Shown in pieces: positions 46,294 to 55,181 of a DNA stretch of 64,000 nucleotides. Source of the DNA: Streptomyces sp. NBC_00683 (lineage in GTDB: Bacteria; Actinomycetota; Actinomycetes; Streptomycetales; Streptomycetaceae); contig NZ_CP109013.1 in the NCBI RefSeq assembly GCF_036226745.1, positions 248,001-312,000 of the forward strand, written 5' to 3'. The translations under genes were made by a program, and so were the position numbers. The number at the start of each line of letters is the position of its first letter. Position 1 is the first letter of the stretch. The notes under the pieces are model-generated. The model made no database searches. It saw only the letters and a list, made by a program, of their open reading frames with translations, and was not told where the DNA came from.

Positions 46294-46638
46294 GGAGCCA
46301 TCCTGCCCCAGACGTCCGACAACGCGGATCGAGGCCCCTCCTGCCGCTCGGTACGTGCGTTGATGGGCTGGGCACCTGGACCTGTCGGTTTCGGACCGCC
46401 ACCGCCTGCGGCGAACGAGCGGCTCGGGAATTGCCACCCGCGGGTATGCCGCGAAGGGCAGCGACTGCCTGCTGCCCCGCTCATGCAATCCTTCACCGGC
46501 GGAGAATTCCTGACCTCAGCAAACCCCCTGATCAGGGTGTTCGTGGTGCGGGTTGCGGCGTGGAGGGCTTGTTCGGACTTGCCCTTGGGGCGGCGGACCG
46601 GCACGTGGATACCGAAGCCTGCATGAACTGCACGTTGC
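46294..46638. other. Short region holding a transposase remnant
   Basis: No intact gene. Minus-strand frame 46523-46625 carries transposase-like residues (listed as its own entry); the rest shows nothing recognisable. Confidence 0.35.
46523..46625 (-). mobile_element. Transposase C-terminal fragment (DDE_Tnp_4-type)
   Basis: Minus strand frame reads AGFGIHVPVRRPKGKSEQAL and then HAATRTTNTLIRG, which matches the end of DDE transposases such as HARBI/IS5-like (T-R-T-x-N-x-L-I/L-R-G). The rest of the gene is missing on both sides. Assigned by recalled pattern only. Confidence 0.45.
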
Positions 46639-47466
46639 TCACTCGGCGCGCTGTCCGACACGGAGGACGCTCAGGTAACGGCGTGATGCTCGGTCGCCCA
46701 TCCGCGTGCGGATGCGCTCGGCGATCGCGTCGAGCAAGGGCTCACGGACGTCGCGGTCGAGCCTCCGGTACAGCGACAACGAGCGAAGGTGATCGGCGAA
46801 GCCGTCCCCGTCGAACCACTGAACGGTCGGGTACCAGCGCACGACCGTTGGGCCGAACAATCCGCCGGGACCTTCTACCAGGCCCCAGCCCTCGTCGGTG
46901 GTGCGCACGTCGTCCTCCAGGGGAGGATGACTCCAGCCGGGGTCCCCGGGGCAGAACCGCTCGTGGATGTCGGCGGTCTCGGCGTACACCTCCGGCTCCC
47001 CCGGTCGGCGGACAACGACGTTGCCGAGTAGCGCCACCCAGCCTGCGGGACGGAGCACGTCGTGCGCTTGCTGCCAGCCGATCGACGGGTCGACCCAGTG
47101 CCACGATGACGCAGCCACGAGAACATCGAAGCGTCGACCGCGGTCGTCCCACTCCTCAAACATCGACGTCTCGACTCCGACGTTGCGGAAGGAGGCGATC
47201 CGCTGGCGGGCGAGTGCGGCCATGTCGGCGCCCGGCTCGACGGCGGTCACTGAGCATCCGAGCGCTGCCAGCGAGCGCGTCGCCTGGCCAGTACCGCAGC
47301 CCACCTCCAGCACCGACGACCGTCCGTCCATACCGGTGATGGCGCCAAGGTCCGCGAACAACTCGTCGGGGTATCCCGGCCGGACTCGATCGTAGAGCTC
47401 CGGCACCTCGTTGAACACTCGGCCGAGGTCGTGTCGGTTCGGGCGCATCTTCGGATCACCAGTCAC
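46639..47466 (-). CDS. SAM-dependent methyltransferase
   Basis: About 275 residues, class I methyltransferase: SAM-binding motif I VLEVGCGTGQATRSLAALGCSVTAVEPGADM, post-I acidic residue, then LVAASSWHWVDPSIGWQQAHDVLRPAGWVALLGN. Cytoplasmic; the acceptor is unknown. GTG 47464-47466 (TAGCTT 8 bases upstream) and ATG 47448 are both possible starts. It is divergent from the flavin monooxygenase gene. Confidence 0.9.
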   Translation of the reverse strand: MTGDPKMRPNRHDLGRVFNEVPELYDRVRPGYPDELFADLGAITGMDGRSSVLEVGCGTGQATRSLAALGCSVTAVEPGADMAALARQRIASFRNVGVETSMFEEWDDRGRRFDVLVAASSWHWVDPSIGWQQAHDVLRPAGWVALLGNVVVRRPGEPEVYAETADIHERFCPGDPGWSHPPLEDDVRTTDEGWGLVEGPGGLFGPTVVRWYPTVQWFDGDGFADHLRSLSLYRRLDRDVREPLLDAIAERIRTRMGDRASRRYLSVLRVGQRAE

Positions 47467-47694
47467 GAACGCACAAGCTATGAGGCTCGTCGACGGGGAC
47501 GCCACTGGATTATCGGCAGCTCCTCGACAGCAGCCGTACCGGTCTTTTCGGTCGTTCGAGCCGGGCGGGAGGGCGACACGCCCAACAGCCGCATCTGATG
47601 CCTCAGTCATCCGAGGGCGCCCTGGGCACGGAGGTCCGCAGCCGGGATGATGAGCGAGCTGGACACGGCGATCGCCCATGGGGAGTGACAGCGG

Positions 47695-49158
47695 ATGAGA
47701 GCGTGTGTGGTGGGGGCCGGCCCCGGAGGAATCGTCACCGCCAAGGTGCTTCTGGAGAACGGCTTCGACGTCACCGTCTTCGACAAGTACCAGCAGGTGG
47801 GCGGAATCTGGTCATCGGGGGGCTGCTACGACGGGCTGGCCAACCAGTCCGCGCTCCGCCTCTTCGAGTTCGCGGACCTGCCCAACCGCCTGCACTTCGC
47901 CAGTGCGGTGGACACGCAACGCTACCTGGAGAACTACGCCTCGACCTTCGGTGTACTGGACTGCGTCCGGCCCGGGACCGAGGTGATCTCCATCCGGCCG
48001 GTGGAGGGGCCCGGGCGCGTGGGTGCTTCCGGCTGGTCGGTCGACTCCCGGTCCGCCGAGGACGACACGGCGGAGCCTCATCGCGAGACATTCGACTATG
48101 TCGTTGTCGCCAGTGGAGCTCATCACCATCCCCAACTGCCCGAGCTGCCCGGGCGTGAGCTGTTCGGTGGGACCGTGCTGCACTCCAACGAGGTACGGGC
48201 CGGGACATTCGCCGGCAGGCGCGTGGTCGTCGTGGGCGGCGGCAAGTCCGCATTGGACCTGGTCACCCGCGCAGCACCCGAGGCGGCCTCGGCCACGATC
48301 GTGCAGCGCAAGGTGAACTGGATGATCCCCGAGCGGCTTCTTCTCGGTCTGGTCGGCTACAAGTGGATCCTGTTCACCCGGCTCGGTGAGGCGCTCCTGC
48401 CCCGCTACCACGACCCGGCCTGCGTCCCGGCGATCGACCGCATCGACGAGCGGGTCAAGCGGGCTCTGTGGTGGCTGATCACCCGCGACATGCTGCTTTC
48501 CAACGGGCAGTACCGGCTGCCGAGACAGCTGCGGCCCACTCACGCGCTCCCCTTCCATCTGGCCCACGCGGGAGTGATGCCACGCGGCTACGTACGGGCC
48601 GTTCGGCGCGGCCTGATCGCCTCCAAGGTCAGCGCCGTCGAGGCGTATACGGACAAGGGGCTCCGCCTGGCGACCGGCCAGGAAGTGGCCGCGGATGTCA
48701 TCGTGTTCGCGACGGGGCACCACAAAGCATTCCCGTTCCTGGACCCGAGCGTGCGTGTGCACGATGCCGACGGGCGGCTGCGGCTCTACCGAGGAATCGT
48801 GCCACCCAGTGTCGACCGGCTGGGGTTCGTCGGCTTCCGGCAGGTCTTCAACAACATCATGGGCGTGGAACTCACCGCGCACTGGCTGACCAGTTATTTC
48901 CGGGAGACGTTGCGCACCACCCCGGGCGAGCACGAGATGCGGGAGGACACCGAGGCTCGCCTGGCCTGGCAGGAGCAGGTACTGCCGGGCTCCGGGGGCT
49001 ACGATTTCGGCCCCTACGACATCCACTGTGCGGATGAACTCCTGCACGACATGGAGTTGCCATCGCGCCGCGCCGGCAACCTGCTGGCCGAATACCTGCT
49101 TCCCGGCGGAGTGGCGCACCGGTACGCGGGCCTGAACGGCTCGAGCCCGGCGAAGTAG
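47695..49158 (+). CDS. Flavin-containing monooxygenase (FMO/BVMO-like)
   Basis: A 487-residue FAD/NADPH monooxygenase: FAD motif VVGAGPGGIVTAKVLLENGFDVTVFDKYQQVGGIW, a F-x-G-x-x-x-H motif in FGGTVLHSNEV, NADPH motif VVVVGGGKSALDLV, and a C-terminal FATGH motif. It adds one oxygen atom to a soft nucleophile or ketone; substrate unknown. Start ATG 47695 with GGGGAG about 9 bases upstream. A single gene between methyltransferase and an unknown. Confidence 0.9.
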   Translation: MRACVVGAGPGGIVTAKVLLENGFDVTVFDKYQQVGGIWSSGGCYDGLANQSALRLFEFADLPNRLHFASAVDTQRYLENYASTFGVLDCVRPGTEVISIRPVEGPGRVGASGWSVDSRSAEDDTAEPHRETFDYVVVASGAHHHPQLPELPGRELFGGTVLHSNEVRAGTFAGRRVVVVGGGKSALDLVTRAAPEAASATIVQRKVNWMIPERLLLGLVGYKWILFTRLGEALLPRYHDPACVPAIDRIDERVKRALWWLITRDMLLSNGQYRLPRQLRPTHALPFHLAHAGVMPRGYVRAVRRGLIASKVSAVEAYTDKGLRLATGQEVAADVIVFATGHHKAFPFLDPSVRVHDADGRLRLYRGIVPPSVDRLGFVGFRQVFNNIMGVELTAHWLTSYFRETLRTTPGEHEMREDTEARLAWQEQVLPGSGGYDFGPYDIHCADELLHDMELPSRRAGNLLAEYLLPGGVAHRYAGLNGSSPAK

Positions 49159-49260
49159 ACCGACGTTGCCAGCCCCTTCGGAACGGTCTGGGCAGGGAAA
49201 GCGCAAGGCCTTGACTGCCCGCAGCAGCTCCGACGACGACCCCGTCACATCCCCGATCGG

Positions 49261-49785
49261 CTAACGTCCGGGCCCGTCCACGTTCCACTTCCGAGGCAGA
49301 TCCTCCTCGCAGAAGACGCAGACGAAGTCCTCCTCCCGCACGATGTTGAGTTGGCCACAGGCGAGACAGCGCCGGAAGACCACCTCGTGGGTGAACCCGG
49401 GCGGGTGCCCGATTCCGGCTGAGTCCAGAGCATCCGCGACGGCCGGCCACGAGCTGGTGTCCGGGCAGTATCCGGTCGACTGGTTACTGACCTCGGCGAC
49501 CACCCATCGTCCGGACTCGTCGCCGACACTCATCTCCCCTGCACCAAGAACCGTTCCCCCACCGGCACACACCACGTGCTCGCTCCGACGCGGGGCGACT
49601 CGCAGTACACCTGTGGCATCGACGACGAAGGTGAAGGGTTCGGCCAGTTCCTCGCGTGTCAGTGCCGAAGCCCAGTCGTCGAAGTCCGATGCCGAGCGAA
49701 TGCACCGGCCCTCGCCCCCTGGCCGGACCAGAGCCCTCAGCGCAGCGGGCCCCACGTACCGATACTTCCGCCCCCGCACGTTCAT
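49261..49785 (-). CDS. Conserved actinobacterial protein with C-terminal zinc-ribbon-like cysteines
   Basis: A 174-residue protein of a family often seen in Streptomyces without a name. Beta-rich N-terminal half (RKYRYVGPAALRALVRPGGEG, FTFVVDATGVLRVAPRRSEHVVCAGG, ISVGDESGRWVVAEVSNQSTGYCPD), then a Cys cluster CLACGQLNIVREEDFVCVFCEEDLP typical of a zinc ribbon. Start ATG 49783-49785 is used; TTAAGT lies 8 bases upstream. Function unknown; may belong with immunity-like genes nearby. Confidence 0.8.
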   Translation of the reverse strand: MNVRGRKYRYVGPAALRALVRPGGEGRCIRSASDFDDWASALTREELAEPFTFVVDATGVLRVAPRRSEHVVCAGGGTVLGAGEMSVGDESGRWVVAEVSNQSTGYCPDTSSWPAVADALDSAGIGHPPGFTHEVVFRRCLACGQLNIVREEDFVCVFCEEDLPRKWNVDGPGR

Positions 49786-50213
49786 GCCGGCCAACTTAAC
49801 CTCGCGTGAGGCCAGGGCCAGGAGAATTACGTGAGATCAGCGACTGGGAATTTCGCGAGGGCCCACACGAGTACATGCTGGTGTCCCCGTACTCCGCGAA
49901 GAGCCTCACGACAGTGGCCAGTGATTGGTCCGACTGCGTGTAGGAGACGAGCGTGCCGTCGTTCCGGAGCGCAAGCTCGGCAGGAGGCCCGGGTCGAACC
50001 ACGGCGCCGGGCCGGGCGGTTGGTGCTGGGCCTGCTGCCGGGCCTCCTGCGGTCTGGGTGGCCTGCACCCCACGAGCGGCCGAGCCCAATCCGGGCTAAG
50101 GCCATGAGACGGCAGCGCATTTTGCGGAACCTTTGCCTTGAGGTAGCCGTTGGTCCGGTGAACGCGCGAGCAGATTCGCGACCGATGACTCAGGGAATAC
50201 CGAGGTGACGTCC
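49786..50213 (+). other. Spacer with a possible small peptide gene
   Basis: About 430 bases. A frame from GTG 49806 to stop 49940 would encode 45 residues including REISDWEFREGPHEYMLVSP and a C-terminal SDWSDCV. It has coding character but no ribosome-binding site, so I leave it unsupported. The other strand has a longer GC-rich frame without family similarity. Confidence 0.3.
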
Positions 50214-50762
50214 ATGGCCATGTGGGACCGGCTCAAGGACCAGGCCAAGACTCTCCAGCAGGCCCAGGGCAGCCGCGGGGCAGCCCACGGACCGAGCCGC
50301 GGGGCAGGGTCCGGCGGTGGTCCACGCGCCCAGTTGGTGAGTGCGCTGAAGACGCAGCTCGGCTCCCTCAAGACCGAGCTGAAGAGTGGCGCGTACCGGG
50401 ACGCGAGCATGGCCATGTGTGCACTCGTCGCAGCTGCGGACGGACGTGTGGACCCGGCCGAGCGACAGCACCTCGAGTCGATGATCCTCAGCAACGAGGT
50501 GCTGCAGAACTTCCCTCCGGAGCAGCTGCGCCAGCGCTTCAACAAGCATGTGGACCAGCTGACCCACAACTTCCAGCAGGGCAAGGCCGAGGCGATGCAG
50601 GACATCGCCAAGACCGCGAAGAAGCCGACCGAAGCGAGGGCGGTGATCCAGACCGGCATCGTTGTCGCCGGGGCTGACGGAGATTTCTCCCATGCCGAGC
50701 ACATGATCATCCGGGAGGCCTGCACAGCGCTGGGACTGTCTCCCGCCGAGTTCCAGCTCTGA
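50214..50762 (+). CDS. TerB-like tellurite-resistance family protein
   Basis: A 182-residue protein. N-terminal linker (AKTLQQAQGSRGAAHGPSRG), then an all-helical TerB fold: AMCALVAAADGRVDPAERQHLESMIL with an acidic ion-binding-like D-G-R-V-D, and VVAGADGDFSHAEHMIIREACTALGLSPAEFQ with the second. TerB proteins bind divalent metals and join membrane-associated stress complexes. ATG 50214 chosen for GAGGTG upstream; a GTG at 50205 is possible. Confidence 0.92.
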   Translation: MAMWDRLKDQAKTLQQAQGSRGAAHGPSRGAGSGGGPRAQLVSALKTQLGSLKTELKSGAYRDASMAMCALVAAADGRVDPAERQHLESMILSNEVLQNFPPEQLRQRFNKHVDQLTHNFQQGKAEAMQDIAKTAKKPTEARAVIQTGIVVAGADGDFSHAEHMIIREACTALGLSPAEFQL

Positions 50763-50931
50763 GGTACTCCTCGCGACCGCCGGCTTGGTTCTGGCACCGG
50801 GTGTATCGGTGAGTTGAGCGTCGGACGGCTCGGTCAGCACGGTTGTGGCGGGCGTGCCGGGGCACACCGGAGCGGACCCGGGCATCACCTCGGTCCCCGC
50901 CCTGCTCAGGCCTTGCTCGCGGCGCGAGCGG

Positions 50932-50978
50932 GTGCATTGCGCCCGGACCACCCGCCGCCAGGTGGTGGGCGCAAGCAC
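50932..50978. terminator. Large stem-loop between convergent genes
   Basis: GTGC-A-TTGCGCCC-GG-ACCACC pairs with GGTGGT-GGGCGCAA-GCAC around an 8-base loop, with small bulges. It lies between terB and the small secreted protein, which converge. Confidence 0.7.
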
Positions 50979-51014
50979 TGCGAGGCCATAGCCGGCGGGT
51001 GGCCGATCGAGACG

Positions 51015-51308
51015 TCAGAGGATGAAGACGCTCCCGGCAGTTTCGGAGTGGTAGGTCTTGCCCGGATAGACCAGCTCCTCCACCAACCCCGTGCACTTGG
51101 GCCCGGAGTGCACCTCGGCGATGGCATCGGTGTGGTTGGTCACCGACGACGGGTACCAGGAGATCGAGTAGCAGCCTGACGGGTCCTTGTACTCGCCACC
51201 ATTGATGATCAGCACACCTTCGGCCGCGTATGCGGAACTCGGGACCGTGAGGGCCAGTGCTGCTGCGGTCGCGAGCGCTCCCAGGGTTGTAGCCATGCGT
51301 CGCTTCAT
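51015..51308 (-). CDS. Small secreted protein
   Basis: A 97-residue protein with a signal peptide (MKRRMATTLGALATAAALALTVPSSAYA; cleavage after AYA) and a short mature part with two Cys (SGCYSISW and KCTGLV), likely one disulfide. No known family is recognised; possible inhibitor-like or cell-surface peptide. ATG 51306-51308 is chosen since AAGGA lies 8 bases upstream. Confidence 0.75.
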   Translation of the reverse strand: MKRRMATTLGALATAAALALTVPSSAYAAEGVLIINGGEYKDPSGCYSISWYPSSVTNHTDAIAEVHSGPKCTGLVEELVYPGKTYHSETAGSVFIL

Positions 51309-51812
51309 GCGCGTCATTCCTTTCGATGCCACGAGCCGCCTCTGCAACGACCCACTGTCATCACGCAAAGTATCGACAATCCAACGACTGGTGAATATCG
51401 CAACGCCTCCCAGATGCCGACAAGTCGCGTACAAGCCAGACGTGGTGAACGGTCGCTGCCGAGTCCCGCTGAACGGGCCGCCATCGTCGGGCGCGGGAGC
51501 CGTCCGCGTCGAGACGAGGGCACCTCACAGCCAGCGCGCAAGTCCAGGGACAAGAACCCCCTGACGGCTGTGGCAGCATCGGCGGGTACGGAGCCGGGCC
51601 ACGCCTGCCGGGCATCGCATCGTCGTTCCCGGCGCCGGCCGTGCCGGCTCACGATCGGGAGGGCTCCGCGTCACGTGCCGTTGGCGCTGTCACCCGGATC
51701 AGCCCCCGGAGCGGACCCTACGAGAGCGTCGCTGTGCGAGGCTGACCTGGCGTCAACCCGTCTCCCAGGCTTCCTTTGGAATCGACCATCTCCGGACAGG
51801 GCGAGATCTCAC
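51309..51812. other. Divergent promoter region, no gene seen
   Basis: About 500 bases between the secreted protein and the VOC protein gene. Several GC-rich frames are present but look like shadows. AT-richer sequence near 51360-51400 suggests the minus-strand promoter. Confidence 0.35.
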
Positions 51813-52205
51813 ATGGTGCATGTGCTGAGCAGCAGGACCCTCCTTCGGCCCACCGATCCCGAGCGATCACGGGACTTCTACGGCACGAAGCTGGGCCTGG
51901 AGGTGTACAGGGAGTTCGGCACCGGCCCCGAGCGCGGCACCGTCTACTTTCTCGGCGGTGGCTTCCTCGAGGTCTCGGGCCGCTGCGACACCCCACCGTC
52001 CCCAGGGCTGGAACTGTGGCTACAGGTCGGAAACGCGCAGGAGACTTACGAGCAGCTCGTCCGGCAGGGTGTCGAGATGCTACGGCCTCCCGAAAGAGAG
52101 CCCTGGGGACTGATCGAGATGTGGGCCGCCGATCCGGACGGCGTAAAAATCTTCATCGTCGAAGTGCCCAAGGACCACCCGATGCGCTATCGGCCGGGCA
52201 CCTAG
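51813..52205 (+). CDS. VOC/glyoxalase-like protein
   Basis: A 130-residue vicinal-oxygen-chelate protein: LLRPTDPERSRDFYGTKLGLEVYREF, GTVYFLGGGFLEVSGR, ELWLQVGNAQETYEQLVRQGVEML, and WGLIEMWAADPDGVKIFIVEVP. Two beta-alpha-beta-beta-beta halves as in glyoxalase or bleomycin-resistance folds. Activity unknown. ATG 51813 is used; ribosome-binding site weak. Confidence 0.88.
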   Translation: MVHVLSSRTLLRPTDPERSRDFYGTKLGLEVYREFGTGPERGTVYFLGGGFLEVSGRCDTPPSPGLELWLQVGNAQETYEQLVRQGVEMLRPPEREPWGLIEMWAADPDGVKIFIVEVPKDHPMRYRPGT

Positions 52206-52621
52206 GCACGAAGCTTTCGGGCCTCACGCTGGCGTGTGGTGAAGGGCGACAACGTCTGGTGAGCGCTCAGTTGGTGGCGAGACTCGCCCTTTCCACGGCA
52301 GCCCGCTTGCGGCTCTGCGCGGTCGCCTGGCATCCGCTTCTGTCCAGTCGGTCCTGACCGTGCACCCCACACCTCCAGCTGAGGCTGGAAGGAGCTCACC
52401 GCTCGACGGAAGAGAAACTCAAAAGGGTTCAGATTTGAACAATTATTGATCGATCGCTCTCTGCGGGGTGCGAATGCACCCGAGTTGCGAAATGCGGCAC
52501 GGGAGCCAAAAGTGGTTATGACCTGCATGCGCCCGTTGAGCTGTGATTCCTCCGGTGACCTCGGGCCGACATACGCACATCCGAGGTAGAAGAGCACGTC
52601 CCGAGAGCATCTGGAGCCGTC
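52206..52621. promoter_or_regulatory. AT-rich upstream region of the secreted repeat protein
   Basis: About 415 bases with an AT-rich stretch (52415-52450), unusual here. It holds a GTTCA-GATT-TGAAC palindrome (52427-52440) followed by AATTATTGAT, and a GGGTGC-GAAT-GCACCC hairpin (52466-52481). Regulatory function is a guess. No gene was seen. Confidence 0.4.
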
Positions 52622-53707
52622 ATGGCCAAAACCTCCCGGCGACAAATCTCCCGCATCGTCGGCGCGTCCTGCTTGGCTGTCACCTTTGTCCTGCCGGGTG
52701 TTTTCGCATCCGCGGCAGCGCCTGACGGCGTAGCCGGTGCCACAACCGCAACCTCGACCCAACCCCCGACGCCGAACCCGCAGGCGCCGGAGACGCCCCC
52801 GCCCGGGGACACACAGCAGCCGGCTACTCCCCCGTCTGCCGACACTCCACCATCTGCTGACACGTCGGCGTCTCCCGATACGTCAGCGCCGTCGGACTCG
52901 CCGTCCCCGGACACGTCGCCGCAACCGAAAGAGCCCGGGGAGCTCGAGGCGGAGGTGGAGGCACGGATAGCCCAAGCGCCGAAGGAGGTGAAGCAGGAGG
53001 TGAAGGAGGTCCTGACCAAAATGATGGCCCTCATCGATGATCCGAAAGCGACGCCGGAGGATCGGGCCACTTACATGAATATCACGGGAGGGCTTACCTC
53101 AACGCTGAAAGCGATCCAGGATCCGGATGTCACGCCGGAGGACCGAGCCGCGTACATAGGGATCGTGAAGGCGATGAATGGCGCGGTGATCGCAACCCTG
53201 GACCCGCCGCCGCCACAGTCGCATGCGCCGCAGGGGCCCAAGTGGACCTTGAAGGACGTGGGGGAGAACAGTGCAGGGCTGAGAGAATTCCACTCCCCGG
53301 AATCGGCGCCGGAGGATCCGAAGGATCGAAAGAAGATTCAGAAGAAGATCGAGGAAACCTTTAAGGCATTTCAGACTTCCCAAGATCCGAATGCCTCACC
53401 AGAAGAGAAGAAGGACGCACTCAGGAAGGTGAAGCAGCAGATCGAGGCTCTCAAGAGTTCCGAGTATCTGGAATTGATGAAGGAGATCAAGCGCTACAAG
53501 CCGTCGGCAGCATGTGCCGAGACCGTCGAGAACCGAACGCGTCAGGTCGGTTGGTCAGACGGATCCCTCTGGGGCCTGTCGGGTTCATCGTGCGCTGCGA
53601 CGGTGGCTGCGGGTGCCAGTCAGGAAGAAACAGAGTGGCATGCACTGTTCGCCTGCGTGCAACGAAACCCGTTCTCTTCGTGTGTGGACCACGTACCCGG
53701 TGATTGA
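52622..53707 (+). CDS. Secreted protein with Pro/Thr-rich linker and DPxxTPEDR repeats
   Basis: A 361-residue exported protein of unknown function. Signal peptide residues 1-33 (hydrophobic GASCLAVTFVLPGVFASA), then a Pro/Ser/Thr/Asp-rich linker (about 38-105), and helical repeats: LIDDPKATPEDRATYMNIT, then AIQDPDVTPEDRAAYIGIV, then a weaker TSQDPNASPEEKKDALRKV. The C-terminal 55 residues have four Cys (C-A-E-T... GSSCAATV... CVQRNPFSSCV), probably disulfides. Codon use includes more A/T than its neighbours, suggesting transfer. It converges with the membrane pentapeptide gene. Start ATG 52622. It may be a surface or interbacterial factor. Confidence 0.8.
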   Translation: MAKTSRRQISRIVGASCLAVTFVLPGVFASAAAPDGVAGATTATSTQPPTPNPQAPETPPPGDTQQPATPPSADTPPSADTSASPDTSAPSDSPSPDTSPQPKEPGELEAEVEARIAQAPKEVKQEVKEVLTKMMALIDDPKATPEDRATYMNITGGLTSTLKAIQDPDVTPEDRAAYIGIVKAMNGAVIATLDPPPPQSHAPQGPKWTLKDVGENSAGLREFHSPESAPEDPKDRKKIQKKIEETFKAFQTSQDPNASPEEKKDALRKVKQQIEALKSSEYLELMKEIKRYKPSAACAETVENRTRQVGWSDGSLWGLSGSSCAATVAAGASQEETEWHALFACVQRNPFSSCVDHVPGD

Positions 53708-53720
53708 CAGAGCGACGCCT

Positions 53721-53747
53721 GAAGCCGACTGCCACTGATCCGGCTTC
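53721..53747. terminator. Weak hairpin between convergent genes
   Basis: GAAGCCG pairs with CGGCTTC around a 13-base loop, 14 bases after the secreted-protein stop. Possible terminator for one or both convergent genes. Confidence 0.45.
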
Positions 53748-53814
53748 GAGGGGAACGGTCTTCGGCGTCAAGTTCGCCGTCGGACAGGAATCCCTCATGC
53801 GGTCGACCGTGGAC

Positions 53815-54909
53815 TCAACGCTGCGATGGCGGCAGCCCACGAACTCCCTTCAGCTTCGCACCCGAGAAGCGCGCGCCGGTCACGTCCGCGCCGGTGAGGT
53901 CCGCACCGGTCAGGTCGGCCTTGCTCAGGTTCGCGCGAGTCAGGTTCGCGCCGGTCAGGTCAGCCTCCCTCAGGTCCGCTCCTGTCAGGTCAGCCCCCTT
54001 CAGCGTCGCGAAGGTCAGGTGCCCGCCAACCAGTTCCGCACCGTTCAGGCTCGCCCCGGTAAGGATTGCGCTGGTGAGGAAGGCTCCGTTCAGCTTCACG
54101 CCTGTGAGGCGCGCGTCAGCCATTTCGGCGCTGTTCAACCACGCCTCGTTCAGATTTGCGTTGGTCAGGTCCGCGCCGGTCAGGGAAGCGCCCGATAAAC
54201 GCGCATCGGTCAGAATTGAGGTGCGGAGGATGGCGTTGGTCAGGTCCGCGACGTCAAGGTTGGCTCCATTCAGATTTGCGCCGGTCAGGTCCGACTCCCG
54301 AAAATCCATCGAAGCGAATTTACTGCCACCCTGCCCGGACCTCAGCCCCCTCAGATCGGTACGACTCACGTCGAGCCCGAATACTTCGGCGGCACCGAGC
54401 GGCCGTTTGGCCAAGACGTTCATCACCGCTTCGATATCCGTTGGGGGAACCTCTGGCGAAGTGGTCTGCCGTATTTTGGCATCGGCCCCTGAAATGGGGG
54501 CGTGCTGCCGTACGTACGCCGTCAGGACCGAGACGACCGTGGGGTGGTCGCGGACGGAGTCCTGCATGATGCGTTCCAGACCGTAGATTCCCCCCAGGCG
54601 CACATCCACGGAATCGGATCCCAGGTTGGTGACGGCCGCGTTGAACCGGTTGGTGATCTGTCCCTGCTCACTGATGCGCAGTTCCTTGCTGGCCTGCCCA
54701 ACCTGCATCCAGGTGAACAGCAGCGCGGCCAGTGCAGCCAGTCCCGGCAAGCTGACCACCACCAAGCCGAACCAGTCCATGGGGCTGCGAGCCTTGGGAC
54801 TGCTTTCTCGGAATTTGCGCCTTGCTTGCCGACGGCGTCGCTGCGCGGCACGCCGGTGTGCAATCCGGCGGAGCTTTCCGACGCCAAGATCTTTCGTCAC
54901 CCTCCCCAT
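53815..54909 (-). CDS. Membrane-anchored pentapeptide-repeat protein
   Basis: A 364-residue protein. An Arg-rich cytoplasmic head (residues 1-42), one transmembrane helix (WFGLVVVSLPGLAALAALLFTWM, about 46-68), a linker domain with GGIYGLERIMQDS, VVSVLTAYVRQHAP (about 85-180), and a long run of pentapeptide repeats (about 195-355, A(D/N)LxG). The repeats form a right-handed beta helix; known members mimic DNA or scaffold proteins. The coding DNA is repetitive with a 15-base period. ATG 54907-54909 is the start chosen. It converges with the secreted repeat protein. Confidence 0.88.
   Translation of the reverse strand: MGRVTKDLGVGKLRRIAHRRAAQRRRRQARRKFRESSPKARSPMDWFGLVVVSLPGLAALAALLFTWMQVGQASKELRISEQGQITNRFNAAVTNLGSDSVDVRLGGIYGLERIMQDSVRDHPTVVSVLTAYVRQHAPISGADAKIRQTTSPEVPPTDIEAVMNVLAKRPLGAAEVFGLDVSRTDLRGLRSGQGGSKFASMDFRESDLTGANLNGANLDVADLTNAILRTSILTDARLSGASLTGADLTNANLNEAWLNSAEMADARLTGVKLNGAFLTSAILTGASLNGAELVGGHLTFATLKGADLTGADLREADLTGANLTRANLSKADLTGADLTGADVTGARFSGAKLKGVRGLPPSQR
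53830..54330 (-). repeat. 15-base-periodic coding repeat of the pentapeptide gene
   Basis: A tandem of degenerate 15-base units encoding A-x-L-x-x (for example recurring GGTCAGGTC on the plus strand). It is coding repeat, not a CRISPR array, as there are no fixed repeats with unique spacers. Confidence 0.7.
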
Positions 54910-55181
54910 GGCACGCCATGGAGTCGAAGCAGCTATGAAGCCACACCGCCGCGGCACACGAACGGGCGCGCACAAGCCGGAACGTGCGGACGGAACCGCG
55001 AAGCAGTGCGGAACCACCGGCCCGGTCCGTCACGGGAGCGGGATGCTCTTGTCGTGGCCCGCTCCCAGTCCTGGAGTCGAGCACCACTGAACGGCGAGAC
55101 ACGAATGCACCGGCAGTCGAAGGCGAAAGTGGCGCGTGCCTCCGCCATCCGTCTCGAGCGTTTCCGGGCTCACGCCGTCCC

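Noticed and set aside
53830..54330. Repeated GGTCAGGTC units looking like a CRISPR or tandem repeat
   Set aside because: The unit is 15 bases and degenerate, matching pentapeptide codons, with no unique spacers.
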